The notes: a model not told the origin generated them from the sequence alone. 64,000 bases of DNA from CAWDCV01 sp963728125 (GCA_963728125.1 CAVSIZ010000015.1:124001-188000); one strand, 5' to 3'. Counted from the first letter of the stretch, positions 27,434 to 36,383 are shown. Program-made: numbers and translations.

Positions 27434-30415
27434 CTGACCGACGCCGACCCGTTCGCGACCGCTGCGATCCGGGAACGCGTCCTCGCGTCGTGGGCAGCCT
27501 CGTCGGCCCGGTTCCGCGAAGATGCCAACGCCGAGGAGGACTACGCCCTCGGTGGGTACCGCGATCGTCTCGTCGTCGAACTTGCGCAGAACGCGGCCGA
27601 CGCCGCGACGGCCGCCGGCGTTCCTGGGCGGCTGCTGCTCCGGCTCGAGGGTGGGCCTGGGGGGCCTACTCTCACTGCCGCCAACACCGGAACACCCCTC
27701 GACGCTGCCGGAGTCGAGGCGCTGTCGACACTGCGCGCATCGGCTAAGCGCGGTACCGCCAGCGTGGGCCGCTTCGGGGTTGGCTTCGCCGCCGTCTTGG
27801 CGGTGACCGATGAGCCCGCTATCGGCTCCACGACGACAGCGTCCGTGCGTTGGTCTCGGTCGGCTACCCGAGATGAGGTCGCCGACATTGCGAGCCTCGC
27901 CAATGAGCTGTCGCACCGCGGCGGTGTCGTACCCGCCCTGCGGCTGCCCCTCCCGGCCACCTCGCTCGAGGTGCCAGACGGCTACGACACCGTGGTGGTT
28001 CTCCCGCTCCGCGATCAGGACGCGGAGGTGCTCACACGGCAGCTGCTGGGTTCGATCGATGCCGCCCTGCTGCTTGCCCTTCCCGTCCTGGCCGAAGTCA
28101 CCATCGAGATCGACGGAGTGGGCCGACAGCTCGAAGCGTCGTGGGACGCCGACGCCGTCACGCTGACCGACGGAGGCGTTCCCACCCGCTGGCTCGTCGC
28201 GTCCAGCGCGGGCCTGGTGGAACCCGACCTGTTCGTGGATCGGCCCACCGAAGAGCGTGGCCGCCCTGCCTGGTCCGTGGTCTGGGCTCTTGCTGACGAG
28301 ACGAGCGGCCAGCCTCCGCTGGACGCAGTCGTTCACGCCCCTATGCCCACCGACGAGCCGCTGGATCTGCCGGCGCTGCTCGTGGCGACGTTCCCCCTCG
28401 ACCCGTCTCGCCGGCACGTTGCGCCTGGTGAGTTGCGCGACTTCGTGATCGAGCGCGCGGCCGACACGTACACGACCATCGTGTGCCGAGCGCCCGACGA
28501 GGTCGCCCCTGGCCTCGTTCCGCGCGGGCTGCCCGCCGGCGAGCTGGACGCCTTGCTGAGGCGCGCGATCGTCGAACGGCTGAAGGAGACCCCGTTCCTC
28601 CCAGGCGACATACGCCCGAGCGACGCAGTCACCGTCGACCCGCCGGATGCCGCCCTTCTCGAGGTGCTCACTCCCGTGCTGCGCGGCTTGCTCCCCGCCG
28701 CGTGGTCGCGCGATCGCGCCGCGCTCGACGTGCTCGGCGTCCGCCGGCTGGAGTTGTCGGACGTGGTCGATCTCCTGGGTGAGCTCGACCGCGAGCCAGC
28801 CTGGTGGCGGCAGGTGTACGACGCGTGTGCGGGCCTCGCGACCGTGGATCGCGATGCCCTCGGTGCGCTGCCTGTCCCCCTTGCGGACGGACGCACGGTT
28901 CGTGGCGTGCGCGGCGCCTACCTGCCGACCCCCGGCATGGACGTCGAGATCGGCGCCACGCTGGGGCTGCGCATTGTGCACCCCGATGCCGCGCATCCAC
29001 TGCTCGAGCGGCTCGGTGCCGCTCCCGCATTGCCGCGCGCGCTGCTTCAGGATCCAGCCGTGCGGGCGGCGGTGGCTGGCGAGGGCTTCGGCGATCCAGA
29101 GGCAACGAGGGACGCGGTGCTTGCGCTCGTCGAGGCCGCCGATCTCGCACCTGGCGAACATTCCTGGCTCGGCCAGCTCGGTCTCGTCGACGGGCTGACC
29201 GCCGCGGATCTGGTGCTGGCGGATTCGCCGCTTCGGCCGCTGCTCGATGAGGACGCACTCGAGGTCGTCCCGGACGAGCTGGCACAGCGGTGGCACCGAT
29301 CGACGCTCGTGGCCACTGGTGTCCTCGATGGCTTCACGGTGCTGCGCGTTGCGGACGTGGTCCTCGACCCCGCCGGGATCGACACCGATGTCATCGATCT
29401 CGACGACGTGGAGCGATGGGTCACCGACGTGAACGGCACCGTGCGCAGCGAGAGCCCGCTGCCCCCGGTGCTCGCCGAGCTGGCTGCCGTACGCGACCTC
29501 GACCTGATCCGAACGGATGCCTGGCCAGCGGCTCTTGCGCTGCTCGCCGCGGATCCGGCGCTGCGGGATGCTGTCGCCGCGCCGGCGCATGCCGTACGTC
29601 CCGACGGGAGTCGCGTCGACGTGCTGCCGTACACCACGTGGTGGCTTCGGCAGCACGCCTCGATCGACGGACGGCCACTCGGGGATCTGCGCGTCAGCGA
29701 CGCGGATGCCGTCGTGGGCGCGCTCTACGACGCCATACGGCTGGACATGGACGACGAGCTCCTCCGGGCGCTGGGCGTGCGCCGGTCGTTGCCCGAACTC
29801 CTCGCCGAGCCCGGCGGACCGCAGGAGTTACTGGATCGGCTGGCCGACGCAGACCGGCTGGTCGCCCGGGACCTGCTCCGCGCGGCTTACGTCGCGTTGG
29901 CGGCGGTCGATCCGGACCGGGTGCAGCCGCCCGAGCGTCTGCGCGCCCTCGTCAACGGAGCGCCGATGGTCGTTCCGGCCGAGTCGGCCGTCCTCGCCGA
30001 TCAGCCGGACCTGGTGCCGCTGGCGGGACAGCGTCCGCTCCTGCTCGTCCCCGCCCGCCTGGCGCCATCGCTGGCCGACGTGCTCGCGGTGCCGCTGCTG
30101 AGCGAGGAGATCCCTGGGCGCGTCGACTCAGTCGGCGTGCAACAGAACGTGCCACGCGAGGTGCTGGACGTCCTTCCACATGCGCCAAGCACGTGGACGG
30201 AGCACGAGGACTTGATCGTCGACGGAGTCTCGGTCGAATGGCGCGTGATCGACGGGGTCGTCCACGCGTCAACGCTGTCCGGGTTGGCACGCGGGCTTGC
30301 GCTCGCCTCGGGTCAGTGGCAGCAGCGCCACCTCGTTGCTGAGCTACTCGCCGACCCGGCAGCTGCGTCCGTGCTGCACGACGAGCGCGACCTCGACGAC
30401 GCCATCTACTCGTAA
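27434..30415 (+). CDS. Sacsin-like N-terminal ATPase-fold protein (GHKL type)
   Basis: A large cytoplasmic protein, about 993 residues. The N-terminal 150 residues carry an Hsp90/sacsin-type nucleotide site: LVVELAQNAADAA (the N box with E-x3-N), then TAANTGTPLDAAGV, and SVGRFGVGFAAVLAV with the G-x-G lid. The rest has no recognised domain. Family members are annotated as sacsin N-terminal ATPase-like or molecular-chaperone-like proteins; no activity is known to me. There is no ATG, GTG or TTG in frame near the expected N-terminus: the frame passes through the end of DUF3027, and CTG 27434 (LTDADPFATAAIRERV) is the best local start. Its end overlaps the convergent DUF4037 remnant by 10 bases. 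Confidence 0.75.
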   Translation: MTDADPFATAAIRERVLASWAASSARFREDANAEEDYALGGYRDRLVVELAQNAADAATAAGVPGRLLLRLEGGPGGPTLTAANTGTPLDAAGVEALSTLRASAKRGTASVGRFGVGFAAVLAVTDEPAIGSTTTASVRWSRSATRDEVADIASLANELSHRGGVVPALRLPLPATSLEVPDGYDTVVVLPLRDQDAEVLTRQLLGSIDAALLLALPVLAEVTIEIDGVGRQLEASWDADAVTLTDGGVPTRWLVASSAGLVEPDLFVDRPTEERGRPAWSVVWALADETSGQPPLDAVVHAPMPTDEPLDLPALLVATFPLDPSRRHVAPGELRDFVIERAADTYTTIVCRAPDEVAPGLVPRGLPAGELDALLRRAIVERLKETPFLPGDIRPSDAVTVDPPDAALLEVLTPVLRGLLPAAWSRDRAALDVLGVRRLELSDVVDLLGELDREPAWWRQVYDACAGLATVDRDALGALPVPLADGRTVRGVRGAYLPTPGMDVEIGATLGLRIVHPDAAHPLLERLGAAPALPRALLQDPAVRAAVAGEGFGDPEATRDAVLALVEAADLAPGEHSWLGQLGLVDGLTAADLVLADSPLRPLLDEDALEVVPDELAQRWHRSTLVATGVLDGFTVLRVADVVLDPAGIDTDVIDLDDVERWVTDVNGTVRSESPLPPVLAELAAVRDLDLIRTDAWPAALALLAADPALRDAVAAPAHAVRPDGSRVDVLPYTTWWLRQHASIDGRPLGDLRVSDADAVVGALYDAIRLDMDDELLRALGVRRSLPELLAEPGGPQELLDRLADADRLVARDLLRAAYVALAAVDPDRVQPPERLRALVNGAPMVVPAESAVLADQPDLVPLAGQRPLLLVPARLAPSLADVLAVPLLSEEIPGRVDSVGVQQNVPREVLDVLPHAPSTWTEHEDLIVDGVSVEWRVIDGVVHASTLSGLARGLALASGQWQQRHLVAELLADPAAASVLHDERDLDDAIYS

Positions 30416-30812
30416 ATCGCAGCCAGGCGGCGGGACAGCATCGGATCGGACAGGACGTCGGTGCTGTCAACGAACTGATCGATCGAACCGATCAGAGGCA
30501 GGCGGCGCAGCATCGGATCGTTGACTTCAGCAAGGCACGCGTCCACGAAGCGGTGTGCCAGGAGCACCTCCGCCGGCCGGCCGTGGAACAGTCGCGTAGT
30601 CGCGTCGCCAGCACATTCTCGTCATCGACGAAGATCAGGAGGCGCGGTCCCCAGCCGTGATCGACCGAGCGTTGCGTGTCGTACCCCAGGACGTCTGATC
30701 CCCAACCCAGCAGGGCCGCACCGTGTGGCGTCGCGCCCAGCAGGGGGCGTACCACCTCGCCGTAGAAGGCTCGCCCAAGTTCCTGCCCGGGTACGAAGGT
30801 CGCCACGATCAA
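30406..30812 (-). pseudogene. DUF4037 nucleotidyltransferase-like gene with internal deletion
   Basis: The first part (30812 down to about 30600) reads FVPGQELGRAFYGEVVRPLL, then GSDVLGYDTQRSVDHGWGPR and VDDENVLATRLRD, the start of DUF4037 proteins with the nucleotidyltransferase-like GSD motif. It then jumps, in a different frame, to the family's C-terminal end: FHGRPAEVLLAHRFVDACL, LPLIGSIDQFVDSTDVL, ending in LAAIYE and TAG at 30406-30408. Family members are about 330-380 residues, so about 200 central residues are missing. Both ends are intact, so this is an internal deletion, real or from assembly. A TTG or GTG start lies at 30812/30806, 8-14 bases after the DUF2530 stop. Confidence 0.7.
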
Positions 30813-30819
30813 ACGAGGG

Positions 30820-31047
30820 TCAGGCGGTGGGTTCGTCCGTACGCCGAGTGAGACCCGCGCGGCGCCGGATGCAGTAGACGAGCCCGAGAACCCCGAGCCC
30901 GGCGCCGGCCAGGCAGACCCAGGCCCACCGGTCGATGCCGCGGATCAGGACGACCAGCAGGAACGCTACGAGGAACAGCACGGTGCCGATCGCCACGCTC
31001 GCGATGCCGTCGACGTCGAGCGGCTCCGGCGGCGGTGGTCGAGTCAC
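30820..31047 (-). CDS. DUF2530 small membrane protein
   Basis: A 75-residue protein with two membrane segments (SVAIGTVLFLVAFLLVVLI and WVCLAGAGLGVLGLVYCI) separated by a short loop and ended by a basic tail RRRAGLTRRTDE. The start MTRPPPPEPLDVDGIAS matches DUF2530 of actinobacteria. GTG start at 31047. It is divergent from the NCS2 permease gene; the 109-base gap has an AT-rich TTATTAT patch (31086-31092) that could serve promoters either way. Function unknown. Confidence 0.75.
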   Translation of the reverse strand: MTRPPPPEPLDVDGIASVAIGTVLFLVAFLLVVLIRGIDRWAWVCLAGAGLGVLGLVYCIRRRAGLTRRTDEPTA

Positions 31048-31156
31048 GAGATGAACGGTACCGAGCCGCGCGTCCTGTCATCCGGTTATTATCTGCGTCT
31101 GCCACGCTACGCACTGTCAATGTCGTTCTCTTTTCGTTCTCTCGGCGGGAGCGCAC

Positions 31157-32626
31157 ATGGCTGACCAGGCGAAGACCACGACCACGGACGAGCGGGACGA
31201 GGTACGACGCCCCAGCAACGGCTTCGACCGCTACTTCCAGGTCTCCGAGCGAGGCTCGACGCTCAACCGTGAGGTACGCGGCGGACTCGCGACGTTCTTC
31301 ACGATGGCGTACATCGTCATCCTGAACCCACTCATCATCGGGACTGTGCCCGACGTTGACGGGCAGTTCCTCGGCACTACCGAGGTCGCCGCCGTGACGG
31401 CGCTGGTGGCCGGCGTGATGACCGTGATCATGGGTGTCGTCGGGCGCTACCCGTTTGCGATAGCCACCGGTCTCGGCTTGAACGCCTTCGTCGCGTTCGG
31501 AATCGCGTCCCAGATGTCATGGGCGGACGCGATGGGTCTGGTGGTGCTCGAGGGGCTAGTCATCCTCGTCCTCGTCCTCACCGGGTTGCGCAGAGCGGTA
31601 TTCCGAGCAGTACCTCGGCAGCTGAAGACGGCGATCGGCGCGGGGATCGGCTTGTTCATCGCGTTCATCGGTTTCGTCGACGCCGGCTTCGTGCGGCGTA
31701 CGCAGGGTGGGCCACCGGTCGAACTGGGTATCGGTGGGAACCTCGCCGGCTGGCCGGTGTTCGTGTTCTGTGTCGGTCTCGTACTTACCGCGGTCCTGAT
31801 GGCGCGCAAGGTCAAGGGCGCCATCCTCATCGGCATCGTGGTCACGACCATCATCTCGATCGTCGTCGAGGCCATCGCTAACATCGGGCCGGCAAACCCG
31901 GACTTCCCGCGCGGCTGGCAGCTCGGCGTACCGTCGCTGCCGGACAGCATCGCGGCTGCGCCCGACCTATCGCTGGTGGGAAACTTCAGCCTCTTCGGCG
32001 GCTTCGCCGAGGTCGGCGTGCTGGCGGCGCTGCTGCTGATCTTCACGCTGATGCTCGCGGATTTCTTCGACACCGTGGGCACCGTGACCGCAGTCGGTCA
32101 GGAGGCGGGGCTCACCGACGAGAAGGGCGATCTCCCCGGCATCCAGCGCGTGCTCATCGTGGACTCGCTCGCGGCCACCGCCGGAGGTGCGGCGTCGACG
32201 TCGTCCAACACGACGTACATCGAGTCGGCGGCGGGTGTCGGCGACGGTGCCCGAACCGGCGTGGCGAACCTTGTCACCGGCGGCCTGTTCCTCATTGCGA
32301 TGTTCCTCGCGCCGCTGGTGTCGATCGTGCCGTTCGAGGCGGCAACGCCGGCGCTGGTCATCGTCGGCTTCCTCATGTTCACGCAGGTCCGCACGCTCGA
32401 CCTCGACGACTTCGGGCTCGCCATTCCCGCATTCTTGACGATCGTGATCATGCCGTTCACGTACTCGATCACCAACGGCATCGGCGCTGGCTTCCTCTCC
32501 TACGTCCTGATCCGGCTCGTGCAGGGTCGTGGTCGCGAGGTGCACCCGCTGCTCTACGGCGTCGCGGCCGCGTTCCTCATCTACTTTGCCATCGACCCGC
32601 TGAGGCAGCTGCTCGGCCTCCAGTAG
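31157..32626 (+). CDS. NCS2/AzgA-type purine permease
   Basis: Proton-coupled nucleobase permease, 489 residues with about 12-14 membrane segments. AzgA-group landmarks include EVRGGLATFFTMAYIVILNP near residues 37-56, FAIATGLGLNAFVAFGI near 99-115, and FFDTVGTVTAVGQEAGL near 302-318 (the group's substrate-binding region). Later, GGAASTSSNTTYIESAAGV near 344-362 matches the family. It probably takes up adenine, guanine or hypoxanthine. Start ATG 31157. It is followed by a hairpin at 32641-32667. No purine riboswitch is visible in the leader. Confidence 0.92.
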   Translation: MADQAKTTTTDERDEVRRPSNGFDRYFQVSERGSTLNREVRGGLATFFTMAYIVILNPLIIGTVPDVDGQFLGTTEVAAVTALVAGVMTVIMGVVGRYPFAIATGLGLNAFVAFGIASQMSWADAMGLVVLEGLVILVLVLTGLRRAVFRAVPRQLKTAIGAGIGLFIAFIGFVDAGFVRRTQGGPPVELGIGGNLAGWPVFVFCVGLVLTAVLMARKVKGAILIGIVVTTIISIVVEAIANIGPANPDFPRGWQLGVPSLPDSIAAAPDLSLVGNFSLFGGFAEVGVLAALLLIFTLMLADFFDTVGTVTAVGQEAGLTDEKGDLPGIQRVLIVDSLAATAGGAASTSSNTTYIESAAGVGDGARTGVANLVTGGLFLIAMFLAPLVSIVPFEAATPALVIVGFLMFTQVRTLDLDDFGLAIPAFLTIVIMPFTYSITNGIGAGFLSYVLIRLVQGRGREVHPLLYGVAAAFLIYFAIDPLRQLLGLQ

Positions 32627-32640
32627 CCATCGCCGGCCTG

Positions 32641-32667
32641 CGGCCCGATCCACACGAAAGCGGGCCG
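32641..32667. terminator. Hairpin terminator after the purine permease
   Basis: CGGCCCG (32641-32647) pairs with CGGGCCG (32661-32667) across a 13-base loop, 14 bases after the permease stop, followed by a T-containing stretch ATTTTGG. Confidence 0.55.
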
Positions 32668-32739
32668 TGGACGCTGTGGATTTTGGGGTCTGAATCCGCG
32701 GGTGCACGTCGCGAACACGGTGGCGGCGATGCTGTGGGC

Positions 32740-33176
32740 GTGGAGTACGTGTCCAGAGTGCCGCGAGCCCGCCGCTGGACGGGCTGATCGACGACCTCTA
32801 CTACCTGGAGGGCGACGCCGCCGTACGCCGCATCGTGGCGACCGGCGGGGCGGTCGCGATCGGCGACCTGAGCGTGGCGGCCGGTGTCAGCAGCACGCAT
32901 CTGGCACAGCGGTTCAAGGAGCTCATCGGCGTCACGCCGAAGCGGCTATCCCGCACCTACCGCTTCGCCGCCACCGTGTTCGCAATCGACCCCCCTGGGC
33001 CGATCGACTGGGGCGACCTCGCCTATGGCGCAGGCTACTTCGACCAGGCCCACTTCGGCCACGAGTTCCGGACGTTCACTGGGCTCACGCCGACCCGGTA
33101 CCTCGAAGTCCGGCGGCGGTTCCTGCGCGAACATCCCGGCCACATGCTGGACGGCTGGCCGCTGCCGGCCGATTGA
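32740..33176 (+). pseudogene. AraC-family regulator with frameshift and internal deletion
   Basis: Begins at GTG 32740 with VEYVSRVP, then after one extra base continues SPPLDGLIDDLYYLEGD, which resembles the N-terminus of AraC regulators with a DUF6597-like sensor domain. The sequence then jumps directly to the DNA-binding end: VAIGDLSVAAGVSSTHLAQRF (first helix-turn-helix), DWGDLAYGAGYFDQAHFGHE (second), FTGLTPTRYLEVRRRF, ending PLPAD. Such proteins are usually 250-280 residues; here about 145 codons remain, so most of the sensor domain is gone. It cannot be a normal regulator. It lies 65 bases before the reductase gene and may once have controlled it. Confidence 0.65.
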
Positions 33177-33241
33177 TTTCTTACAAGAGCGAGAGCTCAC
33201 GACACGCTAATTTCGGGGCACCCAAAGAAGAGGAGCGCCCC

Positions 33242-33823
33242 GTGGGCAAAGTAGTCATGTACGCCTCGGTGTCGGTAGACGGTTTCATCGCGGACGAGAA
33301 CGACCAGCCCGGACCGCTGTTCGACTGGTTGCTCAGCGGTGACGTCCCGTTGGACGAGAGCGGCGTGTTGAAGGTGTCGCAGACGTCCTACGACTACACC
33401 CGGCCGTACTGGGACCAGATCGGGGCGACGATCGCCGGGCGCCACGTCTTCGACATGACGGACGGCTGGGACGGGAAGCCTCCGGGCGGGGTCGACCACG
33501 CGGTCGTCGTGACGCACCGACCGGAGCCTGAGGGCTGGGACCCCGAGGCGCCGTTTCACTTCGTCGACGGCGTCGAGGCTGCCGTGGCCAAGGCGCAGGA
33601 GCTTGCGGGTGACCGCATGGTCGAGGTCGCCGCTGGCGACGTCGGTGGCCAGGTGCTTGCCGCAGGCCTGATCGATGAGGTGCGCATGGACGTCGTACCC
33701 GTCGTGTTCGGGTCCGGCAAGCGCTACTTCGGGTCGGTCCACGCGCAGCACCTGTTAGAGGATCCTGACGTGGTGATTCAAAGCAACCGGGTGCTTCACC
33801 TGCGCTATCGGGTGCGCCGTTGA
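33242..33823 (+). CDS. Dihydrofolate reductase-family protein (RibD C-terminal domain)
   Basis: A 193-residue protein of the RibD_C / DHFR-like fold. MYASVSVDGFIADENDQPGP near residues 6-25 is the typical first strand and loop, TIAGRHVFDMTDGWDGKPPG the middle, and AAGLIDEVRMDVVPVVFGSG near the end the family's closing motif. Such proteins bind NADPH and reduce unknown pterin- or flavin-like substrates; true folate or riboflavin duty is not implied. GTG 33242 start with AGAGGAG about 7 bases before. It follows the AraC remnant. Confidence 0.88.
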   Translation: MGKVVMYASVSVDGFIADENDQPGPLFDWLLSGDVPLDESGVLKVSQTSYDYTRPYWDQIGATIAGRHVFDMTDGWDGKPPGGVDHAVVVTHRPEPEGWDPEAPFHFVDGVEAAVAKAQELAGDRMVEVAAGDVGGQVLAAGLIDEVRMDVVPVVFGSGKRYFGSVHAQHLLEDPDVVIQSNRVLHLRYRVRR

Positions 33824-33848
33824 CCGACAGCGATGCATGCTGGATTTT

Positions 33849-33874
33849 CATTAGCAAGGCTAATGAGCTAGACT
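33849..33874 (+). promoter_or_regulatory. MarR-type operator and -10 element
   Basis: Perfect palindrome CATTAGC-AAG-GCTAATG (33849-33865), an AT-rich 17-mer of the size MarR dimers bind. It overlaps the start of a promoter whose -10 is TAGACT (33869-33874). The GTG of the marR gene is only 8 bases further, so the transcript would be leaderless or nearly so. The site fits autoregulation of the marR-MFS operon. Confidence 0.65.
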
Positions 33875-33881
33875 AAGGGTC

Positions 33882-34325
33882 GTGGCAACGGCGACGGTGA
33901 TGAGAAGCGACAGCGAGCTTGCGAGCGCGTTGCGCATCTGCGTCATGCGCCTGGCGCGTCGGTTGCGTAACGAGCGCTCGTCCGACGCGGACCTGACGGT
34001 CAGCCAGCTGGCCGCACTCTCCTCGCTCGACCGGCATGGCTCCATGACCCCTCGCGAGCTGGCGACACACGAGCGAGTTCAGCCGCCGTCGATGACACGC
34101 ATCCTCGGTCAGCTCGAGGAGCTCGGCCTCGTCGAGCGGTCACCGCACTCCACCGATGGCCGGCAGGTGCTCGTTACCCCCACTACCCAGGCAAAGACGA
34201 TGCTGCGCGAGGACCGCCGCCGCCGAGATGCCTGGCTCGCTACCCGGCTACGCACGCTGACGTCCGCTGAGCGCGACACATTGCGCGCCGCCACATCGAT
34301 CTTGGAGCGGCTGGCGCAAGCGTGA
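33882..34325 (+). CDS. MarR-family transcriptional regulator
   Basis: A 147-residue winged-helix repressor-type protein. LTVSQLAALSSLDRHGSMTP near residues 38-57 and TRILGQLEELGLVERSPHST near 71-90 are the recognition helix and wing of MarR; the wing DGRQVLVTPT follows. GTG 33882 start. Its stop overlaps the MFS start (GTGA), so the pair forms one operon, the standard arrangement for drug-efflux control. A perfect palindrome lies directly upstream and is the likely operator. The ligand is unknown. Confidence 0.93.
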   Translation: MATATVMRSDSELASALRICVMRLARRLRNERSSDADLTVSQLAALSSLDRHGSMTPRELATHERVQPPSMTRILGQLEELGLVERSPHSTDGRQVLVTPTTQAKTMLREDRRRRDAWLATRLRTLTSAERDTLRAATSILERLAQA

Positions 34326-35620
34326 GTCCGACGTTTCGTTCCCTGCACGTCCGCAATTACCGCATCTTCGCCGCCGGCGCCATCGTGTCCAACACGGGCA
34401 CCTGGATGCAGCGGGTCGCCCAAGACTGGCTCGTGCTGCAGCTCACCGGCAGCGCAACCGCGATCGGCATATCGACCGGTCTGCAGTTCCTCCCGCTGCT
34501 GCTCTTCGGCATGTACGGCGGCGTGCTGGCCGACCGATTCGACAAGCGTCGGCTGCTCATGCTGTCGCAGGCTGCCCTTGGCGTGCAGGCTTTGATCCTC
34601 GGCCTGCTCGCCGTCACCGGAACCGCGCAGGCATGGCATGTCTACGTGCTGGCGTTCGTCCTCGGCTGCATCACCGCTGTCGACAACCCGACGAGGCAGT
34701 CGTTCGTCATCGAAATGGTCGGCAGGGACGACCTGCCCAACGCCGTCGCGCTCAACTCCGCGTCCTTCAACATGGCCCGCCTCGTCGGCCCAGCGATCGC
34801 CGGCGTCCTGCTCGTCTGGATCGGCGCTGGCTGGGTGGTGCTGATCAACGCGGTCTCGTTCAGCGCGGTGATCTGGTCGCTCGCGCACCTGCGCCGCCGC
34901 GAGCTGCGCACACCCCCGGCGATTGAGCGGGCGAAGGGACAGCTGCGCGAGGGACTGACGTACGTGCGCAGCCGTCCCGACCTGCTGCTCACCATCGTGC
35001 TCGTCTTCTTCGTTGGCACCTTCGGGCTCAACTTCTCGATGCTGCTCGCCGTCTTCGCCGCCGATGTGTTCGACGGCGGTGCTGCGGCGTACGGCTGGTT
35101 GTCCACCGCCATGGCCGTCGGCACCCTCGGCGGAGCTCTGGTGGCTGCTCGCCGAGGCCGTCCCCTCAAGCGGCTCGTGCTGGTATCCGCGTTCGCATTC
35201 GGTGTGCTCGAGGTCCTGTGCGCGCTGATGCCGACGTACTGGCTGTTCCTCGCAATGCTCGTGCCGACCGGCTTCGCCGCGCTGACGTTCATGACGTCGG
35301 CCAATGCGACGCTGCAGCTCGGGTCCGTACCCGAGATGCGCGGCCGTGTGATGGCGCTGTACACCACCGTGTTCTTCGGTGGCGCGCCGCTTGGGGCACC
35401 GCTGATGGGCTGGGTGGCCGAGATGTTTGGTCCGCGCTGGAGCCTGGTGCTCGGTGGCTCGGTCTCCTTGGCCGCTGCTGTGGTCATCGGCATGCTGCTG
35501 GCCCGCAAGCGCGATCTCGTCATCCGTCCGCACGTGCGGCCGCGGCCGCACGTCCATGTCCGGCCCCGACCGCAACCGGCACAGGTACGCCGGGTTGGGG
35601 AGTCCGCCAGCGCGGCCTGA
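34322..35620 (+). CDS. MFS efflux transporter
   Basis: A 432-residue MFS_3-type transporter with about 12 membrane spans. FAAGAIVSNTGTWMQRVAQD near residues 16-35 and the loop ADRFDKRRLLML near 74-85 (motif A) are typical of tetracycline/enterobactin-exporter relatives; NPTRQSFVIEMVG near 123-135 and NSASFNMARLVGPAIAGVL near 144-162 are further family blocks. The C-terminus carries a repetitive Arg/Pro/His tail (PHVRPRPHVHVRPRPQP) that is odd and presumably cytoplasmic. Cotranscribed with marR through a 4-base overlap. A drug or toxic metabolite is the likely substrate. Confidence 0.92.
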   Translation: MSPTFRSLHVRNYRIFAAGAIVSNTGTWMQRVAQDWLVLQLTGSATAIGISTGLQFLPLLLFGMYGGVLADRFDKRRLLMLSQAALGVQALILGLLAVTGTAQAWHVYVLAFVLGCITAVDNPTRQSFVIEMVGRDDLPNAVALNSASFNMARLVGPAIAGVLLVWIGAGWVVLINAVSFSAVIWSLAHLRRRELRTPPAIERAKGQLREGLTYVRSRPDLLLTIVLVFFVGTFGLNFSMLLAVFAADVFDGGAAAYGWLSTAMAVGTLGGALVAARRGRPLKRLVLVSAFAFGVLEVLCALMPTYWLFLAMLVPTGFAALTFMTSANATLQLGSVPEMRGRVMALYTTVFFGGAPLGAPLMGWVAEMFGPRWSLVLGGSVSLAAAVVIGMLLARKRDLVIRPHVRPRPHVHVRPRPQPAQVRRVGESASAA

Positions 35621-35645
35621 CGGGAACGTGTCAGGCTAATCCGCC

Positions 35646-36383
35646 ATGAAGCCCGAGCACTATCTCGATCTGCTTGCGTCCGAAGCGACGCTGCTCGCCG
35701 ATACGGCGGCCGCCATCGACCTGGACGCGCCGGTCCCGACCTGTCCGGGCTGGTCGGCGCGCGATGCCGTGGAACACACGGGGATGGTCTATCACCACAA
35801 GATCGCCTGTATGCAGCTCGGCCGGCGCCCGGAGGATGACGAGTACGCCACTGCTCCCGCGCCTGACCAGGGCTCGGTCGAGTTCTTCCGCGAGGCGCTG
35901 GCCGCCCTGCTCGAGGAACTTGTCCGCCGCGGGCCATCGGCGCCGTCGTACACCTGGTGGCCCGACGACCAGACGGTCGGATTCTGGTATCGCCGGATGG
36001 CACAGGAGACCGCGGTGCACCGGGTCGATGTGCAGTCCGTCACCGGCGATGTCACCCACATTGACGACGATCTGGCGCTCGACGGCGTGGACGAGGTTCT
36101 CACGCTGTTTCTCGCGGGCGACTGGGCCGAGGAACCCGTGGATGACGCCAGCGGCAGCACCGTCGCGATCCGCACCGGTGAAAATCTGTGGCGGGCGACC
36201 CTCGATCAGGAGGAAGTCACGCTCACTTCGGGACCGGGTCCGAGCCACGCGACCGTGAGTGGCGAACCGTCGGAACTGCTGTTGTGGTTGTGGGGCCGCC
36301 GCCCGCTGTCCGCGGTCACCGTCGAGGGTGATGACGCCGTGATCGCCGAGCTCAGAGAACGGCTGTCGCTCGCCACCCAGTGA
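35646..36383 (+). CDS. Maleylpyruvate isomerase-family mycothiol-dependent enzyme
   Basis: A 245-residue DinB-like protein. The N-terminal metal-binding domain shows VPTCPGWSARDAVEHTGMVY with the first His near 44, and WYRRMAQETAVHRVDVQ near 116-132 supplies Glu and His of the metal triad. The C-terminal domain ends GEPSELLLWLWGRRPL, typical of the MDMPI C-terminal domain. Members use mycothiol for isomerisation or detoxification; the substrate of this one is not known. Start ATG 35646. Its stop overlaps the start of thpR (GTGA), so the two are coupled. Confidence 0.9.
   Translation: MKPEHYLDLLASEATLLADTAAAIDLDAPVPTCPGWSARDAVEHTGMVYHHKIACMQLGRRPEDDEYATAPAPDQGSVEFFREALAALLEELVRRGPSAPSYTWWPDDQTVGFWYRRMAQETAVHRVDVQSVTGDVTHIDDDLALDGVDEVLTLFLAGDWAEEPVDDASGSTVAIRTGENLWRATLDQEEVTLTSGPGPSHATVSGEPSELLLWLWGRRPLSAVTVEGDDAVIAELRERLSLATQ

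Noticed and set aside
27422..29656. A 744-codon reverse open frame opposite the sacsin-like gene
   Set aside because: High GC makes long antisense frames common; the sense frame has an ATPase motif and normal codon pattern, the reverse one is low-complexity His/Arg/Gly.
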